DNA of 64,000 bases from UKL13-2 sp031414695 (GTDB lineage Bacteria; Pseudomonadota; Gammaproteobacteria; Burkholderiales; Usitatibacteraceae). Where the stretch lies: positions 1 to 64,000 of the forward strand of contig JANNWG010000035.1 in assembly GCA_031414695.1 (NCBI GenBank). Direction: 5' to 3'. The position numbers and the translations under genes are program-made. Shown one piece after another: positions 9,651 through 18,360 of the stretch; the stretch's first letter is position 1; the number at the start of each line of letters is the position of its first letter. The notes beneath the pieces are model-generated. The model made no database searches. It saw nothing but the letters and a program-made list of their open reading frames with translations, and was not told the DNA's origin.

Positions 9651-10097
9651 AATACTTCTCCAAAAAATGCGCGAACTGACATTAATGCTGGCTTCAGCGC
9701 CAACAAATCATGAGATGAATTCCGGGAGACTGAGCTTTTGGCTAGTTGCGCTTTGCGTTATTACTGCAGCAGGATCGGCAGCTTTTAAGACAAATCAATG
9801 GTTTCCGGTAGCCTCAATCATAACCTTCAAATTGGTGCGCCGCAATATGGGTTTCAATTCGAATAATGATGCAATTTTGTAAAAGCAGACAAAAAACCTT
9901 AAACAAGGGATAGAAAACTAGGCAAAAATCACGATGCTGACCGCAAATCGACATTAAAACCGTGCATAATCGCTTGCATGTAAGTGAAAGTTGCGCTTTA
10001 ATAAAGTGATGTAACTTCATAATTATGAAGATAATTACAGTTTTGAAAGCTCAGATTTTGCGATTTTTAACAATTGCAAAATTAACGAGAGAACAAC
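9651..10097. other. Divergent intergenic region between gltB and a lipoprotein gene
   Basis: This 447-base gap has no convincing gene. Short frames exist on both strands (9667-9882 plus, 9814-10020 minus) but they lack ribosome-binding sites and recognisable protein character. It should hold the promoters of gltB (leftward) and of the lipoprotein (rightward). The only clear structure I see is the perfect 16-base palindrome at 10015-10030. Confidence 0.6.
10015..10030. promoter_or_regulatory. Perfect 16-bp palindrome upstream of the lipoprotein gene
   Basis: CTTCATAATTATGAAG is a perfect dyad lying 67 bases before the start at 10098, in AT-rich DNA. Its size and position suit a dimeric repressor or activator site. 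No matching regulator can be named from the window. Confidence 0.35.
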
Positions 10098-11897
10098 ATG
10101 CATTTTCCAAATTCGATTGATGACAAAAGAGGGATCGCCGTGGCTAATCAACTTCTTATCGGTAATACAGGATTTACTGGGCGTTGGGCAAAGCGAGGTG
10201 TAGCGGCGATTTTTGCAGGAGCCGCAGCGCTTTTAATTACAGCTTGCGGTGGGGGTGGCGTATCTGCGCCCACTGTCGTTGGCGGCGCCTTGCAGGTATT
10301 GCCTGGCACTACCGATATGTTTGCAAACACACCCGTTACGTTTACTATCAGTGGCGGTAAGCGGCCATATACGGCATTCTCTAGTAACTCTAGCGTATTG
10401 CCATTAAACATTTCTATTAACGAGGGTGCCACATTTACGGCTACGGCATTGAACCCTGCCATCGATACGGCTGTGATTATTACCGTTCGCGATGCAGAGG
10501 GCATTACAGCCACGGCAACGGCCAACATTAAGTCAAATGTATTATTGAGCACCATTGAAATTAGCAACAGTATCAATGCCGGCAACAGTTGTGGTGGCGC
10601 GAATGTATGCTCTGGTAGCGATGCAATCGCCAGCATCACTGCGCGGCAAGCAGGCAGCCCGTTGTCAAATCGTGCGGTCAGATTTGAAATCGTTTCAGGT
10701 GCGCTTAGTATCGTATCAGCCGGCCAACTCGTTCAGGCAATAACCATATCAACGGACACCTCTGGCATTGCCCGTGTAACTGTACGAGCACCCGTATCGG
10801 TGACTTCGCAATACAGCATTCTGCGCGCCTCTGATAGCGTAACGGGTCAAAACACCAGCTATGTTTTAACACTTGGCCAAACCATTGATCCGACAGCAAT
10901 TCAAATTACGCCAAATAATTTTCAGTGGTCAAGCCCCTTCAAAAATGAATGTGCCAGCGGTGCTGTTACCAACCATCTCATCACTGGTGGCACTGCCCCA
11001 TACACAATACGACAGTCAATTCCAGACTTTTCAGTGATTGTTGGCTCACCACTAGCAGCATCTTCAGTGCCTGTTCCGCCCAACGGTACAACACTTGGTA
11101 TTAATGGCGGCACTGTTATCGTCAATGTCACAGGTTTTGTTTGTAGCGCTGGTTCTAACGGCAATGTTTACACAGTGACTGATGCGATTGGCCGTGTAGC
11201 GACATTCAGTATTGGCAATACACCAGGTACATTGGATCGTCCTGCCCCAAGTGCTGCCATTGCACTGCCTGTGCCAACAATAACGCCTAATACATTTGCC
11301 GGGCTAGGCTGCGGTGTATCGTTCTCATCGTTTGTATCGCAAACAATACCAACGGGCTACACGGGCACTATCCCAGTCTTGACGGCAACTGCTGTCGAAG
11401 CTAATCGAATTGATGCGCAACTAAGTGCGGGCATCCTCACCGTTACGCGTCGCCCAACCGATGCTGGTGGTGGCGGTACTACAATAGTGCGTGTATTCAA
11501 TGGCGTGAATTTTTCAGACGTATCCATCACATTAACTGGTACTGCACCGTTCTCGTGTGCTGCTGGAACAGTGAGTACACCAATCACAATTATTGGCGGT
11601 AATACAATTGTGCTAGCAAGTGGCTTGGTTCCAACGACGGCAGGATGTAAGTCAGTGCTGCTTGAAGGTGGTGTAGCACCCTACACAGTGACATCACTAG
11701 CGCCTACTTTAGCGGGAGTTAGCTTCAATGGCTTAGCGCCGACAACAGCATTAACAATAGCTGCTGGAGCGCCAAGAGCATATTTTGCGTGTCCGGGCAC
11801 TGGCGCACCTACGGCTGGTGCTACATTTATAAGCGTTACTGATAGCAGCGTACCTGTACAGACGTTAATTCAGTTTGTGACAGTAACTAATCCCTAA
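10098..11897 (+). CDS. Large secreted lipoprotein with Ig-like/beta-rich repeats
   Basis: This 599-residue protein has a long, basic n-region, then a hydrophobic stretch ending in a lipobox, LLITAC (Cys50), followed by GGGG. It is therefore probably a lipidated envelope protein. The rest is rich in Thr, Ser, Ala, Gly and Val, with repeated beta-sandwich-like stretches such as TISGGKRPYT, LITGGTAPYT and LEGGVAPYT (the 'GG-APYT' motif recurs about every 150-200 residues). These resemble bacterial Ig-like or surface-exposed repeat domains. ATG at 10098 has GAGAG upstream, and an in-frame GTG at 10140 is an alternative start. A strong terminator follows. The function is not known; a role at the cell surface is inferred. 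Confidence 0.75.
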   Translation: MHFPNSIDDKRGIAVANQLLIGNTGFTGRWAKRGVAAIFAGAAALLITACGGGGVSAPTVVGGALQVLPGTTDMFANTPVTFTISGGKRPYTAFSSNSSVLPLNISINEGATFTATALNPAIDTAVIITVRDAEGITATATANIKSNVLLSTIEISNSINAGNSCGGANVCSGSDAIASITARQAGSPLSNRAVRFEIVSGALSIVSAGQLVQAITISTDTSGIARVTVRAPVSVTSQYSILRASDSVTGQNTSYVLTLGQTIDPTAIQITPNNFQWSSPFKNECASGAVTNHLITGGTAPYTIRQSIPDFSVIVGSPLAASSVPVPPNGTTLGINGGTVIVNVTGFVCSAGSNGNVYTVTDAIGRVATFSIGNTPGTLDRPAPSAAIALPVPTITPNTFAGLGCGVSFSSFVSQTIPTGYTGTIPVLTATAVEANRIDAQLSAGILTVTRRPTDAGGGGTTIVRVFNGVNFSDVSITLTGTAPFSCAAGTVSTPITIIGGNTIVLASGLVPTTAGCKSVLLEGGVAPYTVTSLAPTLAGVSFNGLAPTTALTIAAGAPRAYFACPGTGAPTAGATFISVTDSSVPVQTLIQFVTVTNP

Positions 11898-11912
11898 CAT
11901 AGCTGCTGTTAG

Positions 11913-11945
11913 AAAAAACAGGCACCGCAAGGTGCCTGTTTTTTT
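11913..11945 (+). terminator. Rho-independent terminator after the lipoprotein gene
   Basis: The stem AAAAACAGGCACC / GGTGCCTGTTTTT with a GCAA loop is followed directly by T residues. It lies 16 bases after the stop codon at 11897 and separates this gene from the glycan genes. Confidence 0.92.
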
Positions 11946-11969
11946 ACGACTTAATCCTCACAAAACACA

Positions 11970-13067
11970 GTGAATATCGCGATAGTTGTAGTGGCGAGCT
12001 GCATCTTAACCGCAGTGGTTATATGGCTCATCCTGAGAACCACATTAGTAACAAAATTTCTTGATCGGACAGATAAACTCCACGCTATGCATCAGTTGCC
12101 GACACCGCATATCGGCGGGTTAGCGATGATGATGACGGCAATAGTAGTAGCGGTAACTATAGGCAATGCCGCTTTACCAAAAATACTTATCGCAATACTG
12201 GCAATTACTATCGTATTAACGATATTGTCAATGTGGGACGATCAAGAAAATCTGTCCACGTTATTTCGCTTGAGCGTACATTTGCTTGCTGCGGTGGTAT
12301 TCGTCATTATGTTGGGAGCAGAGCTCGTCGTTAAGTTGGAACATATTCAGCTTGACGGGTCTCCAAATATCTTCATTTTACTGGCGCTGATTGGGCTCTC
12401 TAGCCTGTTTCTCGTCGTGACAATTTCATGGATGACAAATCTTTATAACTTCATGGATGGCGCAAACGGTCTAGCTGGCTTTATGGGACTCATTGGTTTT
12501 GGCGCGCTCGCGCTCTCCGCACATCTGACGTTATCACTAAACAACACTGACTTCATTCATCTCAGTATTTTTTGCAGCGCAATTGCTGGCGCTTGCCTAG
12601 GCTTTCTTTTTTTCAATTTCCCCAAGGCTCGCGTTTTCATGGGCGATGCCGGCTCTATCCCACTGGGGTTTTTAGCGGCCACACTTGGGATGTACGGTGC
12701 GTTGATACAGGCATGGCCTTGGTGGTTTCCCGTACTTGTTTTTTCCCCCTTTATTGCGGACGCAAGCGTAACGCTGTCTAAGCGGCTTTGGAAACGAGAG
12801 CGTTTTTGGGAGGGACACCGCCAACATTATTACCATCAATTAATATTAGTACTTGGTTGGTCGCATACCAAGACTGCGCTGGCTTACGCTGGCCTAATGT
12901 TGTTGGTTGCAGTCACTAGTCTTGCAGTCGTGACAAATGGAAATTATCAATTTCCCGCTATTCTCATCATTACTTGGGTGGTAATATACGCATTACTCCT
13001 GTCATATTTGGAGTGGCGCTTTTCGGTACAAAATAAAAAAAACAGCAATAAAAATAATAATGCTTAA
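11970..13067 (+). CDS. Glycosyltransferase family 4 (WecA/MraY-like) sugar-1-phosphate transferase
   Basis: This 365-residue multi-pass membrane protein belongs to the polyprenyl-phosphate sugar-1-phosphate transferase family. These enzymes start O-antigen, capsule or related glycans by moving a sugar phosphate from a UDP-sugar to undecaprenyl phosphate. The family marks are NLYNFMDGANGLAG (the equivalent of the DGxDGLA loop) and FMGDAGSIPLGF with its catalytic Asp. About ten hydrophobic segments can be seen, and the cytoplasmic loop contains the KRLWKRERFWEGHRQHYYHQL stretch. The start is GTG. The dehydratase at 13089 follows after 21 bases, so the two probably form an operon for one surface glycan. 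The exact sugar is unknown. Confidence 0.9.
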   Translation: MNIAIVVVASCILTAVVIWLILRTTLVTKFLDRTDKLHAMHQLPTPHIGGLAMMMTAIVVAVTIGNAALPKILIAILAITIVLTILSMWDDQENLSTLFRLSVHLLAAVVFVIMLGAELVVKLEHIQLDGSPNIFILLALIGLSSLFLVVTISWMTNLYNFMDGANGLAGFMGLIGFGALALSAHLTLSLNNTDFIHLSIFCSAIAGACLGFLFFNFPKARVFMGDAGSIPLGFLAATLGMYGALIQAWPWWFPVLVFSPFIADASVTLSKRLWKRERFWEGHRQHYYHQLILVLGWSHTKTALAYAGLMLLVAVTSLAVVTNGNYQFPAILIITWVVIYALLLSYLEWRFSVQNKKNSNKNNNA

Positions 13068-13088
13068 TCAAATAAATCTAAACCTCAG

Positions 13089-15008
13089 ATGACATCTTTT
13101 ACGATCAATGAACGTGCGCTGTTAGCGTTTGCGTACGATGTCACCATGCTAACGGCTTCATGGTTGATCACGATAGCGTTGTTTGTGATTGCTAGTGCTT
13201 CAACAAGTGTGCTGGGCGCACAGTCACATGTCGAGCTACTTAATTATTGGCCGGTACTGGCCGTGGCGATACCGCTGCAAGCACTGGTCGCGACCATCTT
13301 TGGTATGTATCAGGGTTTGTGGCGCTATGCGAGTCTGCCAGATGTGCAACGCATTGTTGCCACTGGTATTGCCGGTACAACGGCAGTTGCGGCTACCTTG
13401 TGGGCAGGTGATTGGCTCAATGGTCTAACCTTTTCGCATTTCTTCGTGCAAGCGCTATTGCTTATTGTATTAATGGCTGGTAGCCGTATTACTTACCGCT
13501 CTTGGAAAGAGTGGATGCTGTACGGTAAATCGGAGGATCAGGGTGCGCCTGTCATTATTCTTGGCGCGGGTGATGCGGCGGTTGGCATTTTGAAAGAGTT
13601 GTTGCGTAGCCGCGATTGGCGTGTGTTGGGCTTACTCGATGACGACACAAATAAACGCAATCGTTTAATTCACGGCGTGCGCGTAATTGGTGCTATTGAC
13701 GAGCTACCACGCATTGCACGCACGTTAAAAGTTAAGCACGTCATTATCGCAATGCCATCGGTGGCGTATCAAAAGCGGCGTCAAATCATTGAGATTTGCA
13801 CTAAAGCGCGCGTCACGGTATTAACAGTGCCTAAATTTAGCGACGTGACTTCAACAGTGAATGTCGCCAATAAATTGGCTTCGCCTAAAGTACGCCGTTT
13901 GTCATTTGAAGATTTAGTTAAGCGTGAGCCAATTACCCTTGATGATGCCGGGCTGCATGATTTATTGACGGGAAAAGTGGTGATGGTGACTGGCGCAGGC
14001 GGCTCGATTGGTTCAGAGCTTTGCCGTCAAATTGCATCTTATCAGCCATCCATGCTGGTCTTATTCGAACAAAATGAATATGCACAATATAGGATTGAGC
14101 AAACGTTGCGCGATGAGTTTGAAAATTTGCCCATTGCGAGCGTAATTGGTGACGTTAAAAATGTGAAGCGCGTTAATCAAGCGATGCATCAATATTCGCC
14201 GTCAACTGTTTTTCATGCTGCAGCGTACAAACATGTGCCGCTCATGGAGGAAACAAATGCATGGGAAGCTGTACAAAATAATGTGCTGGGCACAATGATT
14301 TTAGCGAAGTCCGCCATCGAATATGGCGTGAAAAAATTTGTTTTAGTCTCAACCGATAAGGCGGTTAACCCTACCAATGTGATGGGTGCAACCAAGCGAT
14401 TGTCAGAGATGGTTTGCCAAGGCTTGCAGCAATCGGGTGAGACACGTTTTGAAATGGTCAGGTTCGGTAATGTGCTGGGCAGTGCGGGCAGTGTGATTAC
14501 GCGCTTTGAAGAGCAAATAGCGCGCGGCGGTCCTGTAACAGTCACTCACCCAGATATGGTGCGCTACTTTATGTCGATACCAGAGGCTGCGCAGCTAGTT
14601 TTACAGGCGGGTGCCATGGGGCTCGGTGGCGAAGTATTTGTGCTAGATATGGGTGAGCCAATAAAGATTGTTGATTTAGCCCACGACATGATTCGACTTT
14701 CTGCCTCTCCTGATGACGATATCAAAATCACCTTCACGGGGCTGCGTCCTGGTGAAAAATTATTTGAAGAATTGCTGGCTGATGATGAACATACGCGTGC
14801 CACGCCGCATCCGAAGCTCCGCATTGCCAAAGCGCGTGAGGTAGATTCGCTATTTATTGAAAAATTAAATGTTTGGTTAATGCAAGATAAGCTGCCTGAA
14901 GACTCCGATGTCAGGCGAGAATTAAAACGCTGGGTGCCTGAGTACGTCGCGCAAGTTCGGCCAAAGCTCAAAGCAATCACGGGTGGCGCGGAACGTAAAA
15001 AAGCGTAA
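13089..15008 (+). CDS. Membrane nucleotide-sugar 4,6-dehydratase (FlaA1/WbpM/CapD type)
   Basis: This 639-residue enzyme is of the long membrane form: about four N-terminal membrane spans, then a first Rossmann-like domain (IILGAGDAAVGILKELL, near residues 155-175). The catalytic SDR domain follows, with VTGAGGSIGSE near residue 300. The active-site run STDKAVNPTNVMGATKR near residues 421-437 has Met where ordinary SDR enzymes have Tyr, as known for WbpM/PglF-type dehydratases that make UDP-4-keto-6-deoxy-HexNAc precursors. The C-terminal EKLFEELL segment is also typical. It is coupled to the sugar-phosphate transferase upstream and is probably the source of its nucleotide-sugar substrate. 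A terminator follows. Confidence 0.93.
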   Translation: MTSFTINERALLAFAYDVTMLTASWLITIALFVIASASTSVLGAQSHVELLNYWPVLAVAIPLQALVATIFGMYQGLWRYASLPDVQRIVATGIAGTTAVAATLWAGDWLNGLTFSHFFVQALLLIVLMAGSRITYRSWKEWMLYGKSEDQGAPVIILGAGDAAVGILKELLRSRDWRVLGLLDDDTNKRNRLIHGVRVIGAIDELPRIARTLKVKHVIIAMPSVAYQKRRQIIEICTKARVTVLTVPKFSDVTSTVNVANKLASPKVRRLSFEDLVKREPITLDDAGLHDLLTGKVVMVTGAGGSIGSELCRQIASYQPSMLVLFEQNEYAQYRIEQTLRDEFENLPIASVIGDVKNVKRVNQAMHQYSPSTVFHAAAYKHVPLMEETNAWEAVQNNVLGTMILAKSAIEYGVKKFVLVSTDKAVNPTNVMGATKRLSEMVCQGLQQSGETRFEMVRFGNVLGSAGSVITRFEEQIARGGPVTVTHPDMVRYFMSIPEAAQLVLQAGAMGLGGEVFVLDMGEPIKIVDLAHDMIRLSASPDDDIKITFTGLRPGEKLFEELLADDEHTRATPHPKLRIAKAREVDSLFIEKLNVWLMQDKLPEDSDVRRELKRWVPEYVAQVRPKLKAITGGAERKKA

Positions 15009-15031
15009 TGACTTCGCCAAAAATACAAAAC

Positions 15032-15059
15032 AAAAAACCACGGCTAGCCGTGGTTTTTT
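15032..15059 (+). terminator. Rho-independent terminator after the dehydratase gene
   Basis: The palindrome AAAAACCACGGC / GCCGTGGTTTTT starts 23 bases after the stop codon. Its A and T tracts on both sides mean it could also end transcription arriving from the opposite strand, including from the tRNA gene. Confidence 0.92.
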
Positions 15060-15070
15060 ATTTAAACGCT

Positions 15071-15133
15071 AACACTGGCGGGCGTATCGAGCAATTTTTG
15101 CTCCAAAACAGCCGTGGATAAAGGCGTTTGCAA
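15071..15133. repeat. Dispersed nested-palindrome repeat, family E copy 3
   Basis: This copy lies between the dehydratase terminator and the 3' end of the tRNA gene. It reads GGCGGGC - TATCGAGCAATTTTTGCTC - CAGCCGTGGATAAAGGCGTTT, matching the other copies in order. The core here is GAGCAA-TTTTTGCTC, with the inverted arms preserved. It stops three bases short of the encoded CCA end of the tRNA. Confidence 0.6.
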
Positions 15134-15135
15134 TT

Positions 15136-15212
15136 TGGTGCGCCCGACACGATTCGAACGTGCGACTTCTACCTTCGGAGGGTAGCACTCTATCCATCTG
15201 AGCTACGGGCGC
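15136..15212 (-). tRNA. tRNA-Arg, anticodon CCG
   Basis: Read on the minus strand, this is a complete 77-base cloverleaf. The acceptor stem is GCGCCCG paired with CGGGCGC, followed by discriminator A and an encoded CCA (15136-15138). The anticodon stem CTACC/GGTAG closes the loop CTCCGAA, giving anticodon CCG, which reads CGG arginine codons. The T-loop is GTTCGAATC. The gene stands alone, with the cytochrome promoter pointing the other way on its 5' side. I see no attachment-site duplication or integrated element beside it. Confidence 0.96.
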
Positions 15213-15269
15213 CTGAATAGATTTTATCACTCAGCGTGTTGTTGAGTTGACTGTTTTTGCGATTCTCGT

Positions 15270-15298
15270 TTGAGTCGAAAAGCTGACAACGCTATAAT
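15270..15298 (+). promoter_or_regulatory. Sigma-70-type promoter of the cytochrome c gene
   Basis: TTGAGT (15270-15275) and a perfect TATAAT (15293-15298) are separated by exactly 17 bases. They lie 34 bases upstream of the chosen ATG at 15333. It also sits just beyond the 5' end of the oppositely directed tRNA gene. Confidence 0.7.
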
Positions 15299-15332
15299 GC
15301 GTTAACTTAATAATCACGCATTGAGGCAGAAC

Positions 15333-15980
15333 ATGGCAGCGCATCAAAATAATGAATCAAAAAATCCCGCATCAGAAAATGGCGCAATTGAAAACGAAGT
15401 AACGTCAGGCACTATGGGATTCGCAATCAAAGTTGCCATTGGTGCATTTGTGATGATTATGGGCATTGTGTTGCTGGCGAATTTTGCGATAGGCACGCGC
15501 CCGCTTGGTGAGGGCAATGAAAAAGCAAATTCGCCTGAAGGTGTTGCATCGCGTATCGCGCCGACTACGACACTTACGGTAGATGAAAGCAAAGGCCCTG
15601 TGCCAGGCGCACCTGCCGCCGTGGCCACCACAGCAGCGACTAGCGTAGCAACGGCTGCAGCAGCGCCCGCGCCAGTTATTGTTGCCGCCGCAATCCCAGG
15701 TGCTGCGCCCGCAGGCGGTTTGAAGTTAGCCGGCGGTGAAGGCACATACAAATCATCTTGTGCCGCTTGTCACTCGGCTGGCATTGCCGGTGCGCCCAAG
15801 AGCGGCGACAAGGCCGCATGGTCGCCACGTATCGCACAAGGTAAAGAGACGCTCTACAAACACGCCATCGGTGGCTTTCAAGGCAAAGGCGGCGTCATGC
15901 CAGCAAAGGGCGGCAATGGTTCATTGTCTGATGGTGATGTAAAAGCCGCTGTTGATTACATGGTGGCATTAAACAAATAA
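15333..15980 (+). CDS. Membrane-anchored cytochrome c5-like protein
   Basis: This 215-residue protein has one N-terminal membrane anchor (about residues 29-50, GFAIKVAIGAFVMIMGIVLL). A long Ala/Pro-rich linker (about 75-130) follows, then a small c-type cytochrome domain with the haem motif CAACH at 143-147. The distal Met ligand is probably in GGVMPAKGG. It would carry electrons in the periplasm between respiratory complexes. ATG at 15333 is preferred because GAGG lies 6 bases upstream; the frame opens four codons earlier with TTG. It has its own promoter and a terminator, so it is monocistronic. Family membership is firm; the electron partners are not known. Confidence 0.92.
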   Translation: MAAHQNNESKNPASENGAIENEVTSGTMGFAIKVAIGAFVMIMGIVLLANFAIGTRPLGEGNEKANSPEGVASRIAPTTTLTVDESKGPVPGAPAAVATTAATSVATAAAAPAPVIVAAAIPGAAPAGGLKLAGGEGTYKSSCAACHSAGIAGAPKSGDKAAWSPRIAQGKETLYKHAIGGFQGKGGVMPAKGGNGSLSDGDVKAAVDYMVALNK

Positions 15981-16002
15981 CACGGCATGATTAGCGTGTG
16001 AT

Positions 16003-16031
16003 AAAAAAGGGCGGTTATCCGCCCTTTTTTT
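16003..16031 (+). terminator. Rho-independent terminator after the cytochrome gene
   Basis: The stem AAAAAAGGGCGG / CCGCCCTTTTTT with a short TTAT loop is followed by more T residues, 22 bases after the stop codon. Confidence 0.92.
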
Positions 16032-16082
16032 ATTGATCAATTAATCTACATTGGCACTCAACCACATTGGCACAAAACCGCA

Positions 16083-16898
16083 ATGGCAACTTACGCAATC
16101 GGTGATCTACAAGGCTGCTGGTTAACACTGGATGCGTTACTGCATCATGTCAACTATCGGCCCAAGCAAGACACACTTTGGTTTGTGGGCGATATTGTGA
16201 ATCGTGGTCACGGCTCACTCGAATGTCTACGCTTTGTCGCCTCCCCAAAGGTCAACGCTGTTGTTGTCCTCGGTAATCACGATCTACATTTACTGGCCGT
16301 GGCACAAGGTCTCGCAAAGCAGCACCGTCTCGATACACTCTCGCCGATTTTGAATGCGCCAGATGGCGAGAAATTACTCGATTGGCTACGCCAACAAAAG
16401 TTACTTCATGTTGAGGGCGATTTTGCGATGGTACATGCGGGGCTGATGCCGCAATGGACGTGGGCCGAAGCGCAACAACTTGCCCATGAAATCGAGCAGG
16501 CACTGCGTGGTGCGCACTATCGTGATTTATTGCAAAACATGTACGGCAACGAGCCCAGCGCATGGCACAAAGACCTCAAGCACCATGATAGACAACGCTT
16601 CGCGCTCAATACATTCACGCGCATGCGAACCCTCACCGCCACCAATTCACATCAATTGCAATTCAAGGCTGATTTAGCAAGCATGCCAGATGAACTCACG
16701 CCATGGTTTGCTGTGCCCAGCGTGCGCCGTCGTAAACGCACCATCATCGCGGGGCATTGGTCTGCACTTGGGTTACATCAGGCGCCGGGATTTATCGGCC
16801 TTGATACAGGCTGTATCTGGGGTGGGGCGCTGAGTGCACTACGGCTAGACGACGGCAAAATTTTTCAGATGCCGTCGCAGGAAAAGCCATCGTTGTAA
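16083..16898 (+). CDS. apaH: Symmetrical bis(5'-nucleosyl)-tetraphosphatase
   Basis: This 271-residue metallophosphatase cleaves Ap4A to two ADP. The calcineurin-type motifs are clear: GDLQG at 7-11, GDIVNRG near 37-43 and GNHDLHLLA near 64-72. A later HAGLMPQW and the C-terminal IAGHWSALGL and GLDTGCIWGGALSALRL complete the metal site and the ApaH signature. The length matches the E. coli enzyme. It stands alone between the cytochrome terminator and the repeat array; no ksgA or apaG is adjacent, unlike in enterobacteria. Confidence 0.97.
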   Translation: MATYAIGDLQGCWLTLDALLHHVNYRPKQDTLWFVGDIVNRGHGSLECLRFVASPKVNAVVVLGNHDLHLLAVAQGLAKQHRLDTLSPILNAPDGEKLLDWLRQQKLLHVEGDFAMVHAGLMPQWTWAEAQQLAHEIEQALRGAHYRDLLQNMYGNEPSAWHKDLKHHDRQRFALNTFTRMRTLTATNSHQLQFKADLASMPDELTPWFAVPSVRRRKRTIIAGHWSALGLHQAPGFIGLDTGCIWGGALSALRLDDGKIFQMPSQEKPSL

Positions 16899-16932
16899 AA
16901 AATATCGGTACTGTTGACTTGAGACAAATGTA

Positions 16933-17454
16933 GTGAAGAACTTAACGGCTAGCAATCCCCACTAACTCCTCCCTTCGACATACTCAGGACAGGCTTTTTC
17001 AAAGGGGAGAACTAATTGGTGTTTTTTGCAAATTGGAACTCAAACCTTAGATCGACTCCTCCCTTTGAAAAAGGGAGGTTGGGAGGGATTGCGTTGTTGC
17101 GCGTAAATCTCGTTGGCTAACCTCGTGAAGAACTTAACCTCACGCAATCCCCACTAACTCCCCTTTTTCAAAGGGGAGAACTGATTGGTGGTTTTTGCAA
17201 ATTGGAACTCAAACTTAGATCGGCTCCTCCCTTTGAAAAAGGGAGGCTGGGAGGGATTGCGTTGTTGCGCGTAAATCTCGTTGGCTAACCTCGTGAAGAA
17301 CTTAACCTCACGCAATCCCCACTAACTCCCCGTTCGACATACTCAGGACAGGCTTTTTCAAAGGGGAGAACTGATTGGTGGTTTTTGCAAATCGGAACTC
17401 AACCTTAGATCGGCTCCTCCCTTTGAAAAAGGGAGGCTGGGAGGGATTGCGGTG
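16933..17454. repeat. Three-unit tandem array of hairpin repeats (family C, with family D fragments)
   Basis: Nearly all of the 595-base gap between apaH and plsC is three tandem units starting at 16933, 17125 and 17293 (periods 192 and 168). Each unit starts GTGAAGAACTTAAC and holds an inverted pair: CAATCCCCACTAACTCCCC...TTTTTCAAAGGGGAG on the left and CTCCCTTTGAAAAAGGGAGG...GGGAGGGATTGCG on the right, about 60 bases apart. Units 1 and 3, but not 2, carry an insertion of TTCGACATACTCAGGACAGG in the left arm, which explains the period difference. No coding capacity is seen. Confidence 0.88.
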
Positions 17455-17493
17455 AGCAACTACTCACGATGCTAAATGCGCAGCCTCACAACG

Positions 17494-18357
17494 CTACGCA
17501 CTCGCCTGCAACGCCAGCGCCGTCGCACCCTCATCAAAGCGCTGATGCGCGTGTGGCTTAGGCACATTGAGTATCGCCGCAATCGCATTCTCGGCCGCTA
17601 CAGCAACTTCACGTCTCGATAACGTTGCCGCAGCAATACATGGCGCAAAGGTAATTTCAGCAATCATTTTTTGCGCACCGATAATCGCCGCCATCGACTC
17701 TGAAAAGGTTGTCTCACCAACAAAAATCGCCGCTGCGCAGGGTGCACCTGATTCATCACGATAGCAAATCGCCGCCGGTGAAACGATGGCATTATTCGAC
17801 ACGGCGGGCTCGAATAGGGAAGTATGAAATTTCAATAAACGATCTCCCGTTGTCGTCGTGCCTTCCGGAAAAACCGCAACGGTATCGCCTTGCGCTAGCG
17901 CCGCTTGAATCTCGCTATTGGTGCGGGTGGTATCACTACGCTTAGCGCGTCGTACAAAAATAGTCCCGCCCGCTTCGGCAAGCGCGCCCGCAATTGGCCA
18001 ATCGCGAATTTCCGATTTCGCCACAAAGCGCGAAGGCTGGCTTGCGTTAATCACAAAAATATCCAGCCACGACACATGGTTCGCCACTAAAAAAAGTTTC
18101 TCAACGCCCTCGCCGGGACGCGCGCCATGCACCGACAACACAATATTCAAAATCCGCAATAATTTTGCAGACCAAGCTTGTGTCAAACGTGCACGAATCA
18201 TGGGCGACACGCGTGGATAGACCAAACTGGTCATCAGCAAACACTGCGCGACATGTAAGAGTAGGCGCGTCCAGCGAAGCGCGCGGATATGTTTTGAAGT
18301 AAGTTTTTTCACAAGCCTAATTGTATCGCGTGACGGCAGCGGTACGACGTTGTGCAC
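17494..18357 (-). CDS. plsC: 1-acyl-sn-glycerol-3-phosphate acyltransferase (PlsC family)
   Basis: This 287-residue protein has the acyltransferase HX4D motif NHVSWLD (His94, Asp99) and the substrate motif FPEGT (163-167), followed by TTTGDRLLKFH. An N-terminal hydrophobic segment near residues 31-50 would anchor it in the inner membrane. The reaction expected is acylation of lysophosphatidic acid to phosphatidic acid, though paralogues act on ornithine lipids or other acceptors. It starts (GTG) only 3 bases after the stop of the pilin-like gene at 18361, so it appears to be the last gene of the pilus operon; a GTG 15 codons further in is an alternative start. Confidence 0.88.
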   Translation of the reverse strand: MHNVVPLPSRDTIRLVKKLTSKHIRALRWTRLLLHVAQCLLMTSLVYPRVSPMIRARLTQAWSAKLLRILNIVLSVHGARPGEGVEKLFLVANHVSWLDIFVINASQPSRFVAKSEIRDWPIAGALAEAGGTIFVRRAKRSDTTRTNSEIQAALAQGDTVAVFPEGTTTTGDRLLKFHTSLFEPAVSNNAIVSPAAICYRDESGAPCAAAIFVGETTFSESMAAIIGAQKMIAEITFAPCIAAATLSRREVAVAAENAIAAILNVPKPHAHQRFDEGATALALQASA

Positions 18358-18360
18358 AGG

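Noticed and set aside
9667..10020. Short open frames on both strands in the gltB upstream gap
   Set aside because: There is no start signal and no conserved-looking character; the region is best read as regulatory DNA.
15136..15212. Integration site for a mobile element at the tRNA-Arg gene
   Set aside because: No direct repeat of the tRNA 3' end, integrase or foreign-looking gene was seen on either side.
16933..17454. CRISPR-like array
   Set aside because: The units are 168-192 bases long with three copies, no short direct repeats and no unique spacers, and no cas genes are present.
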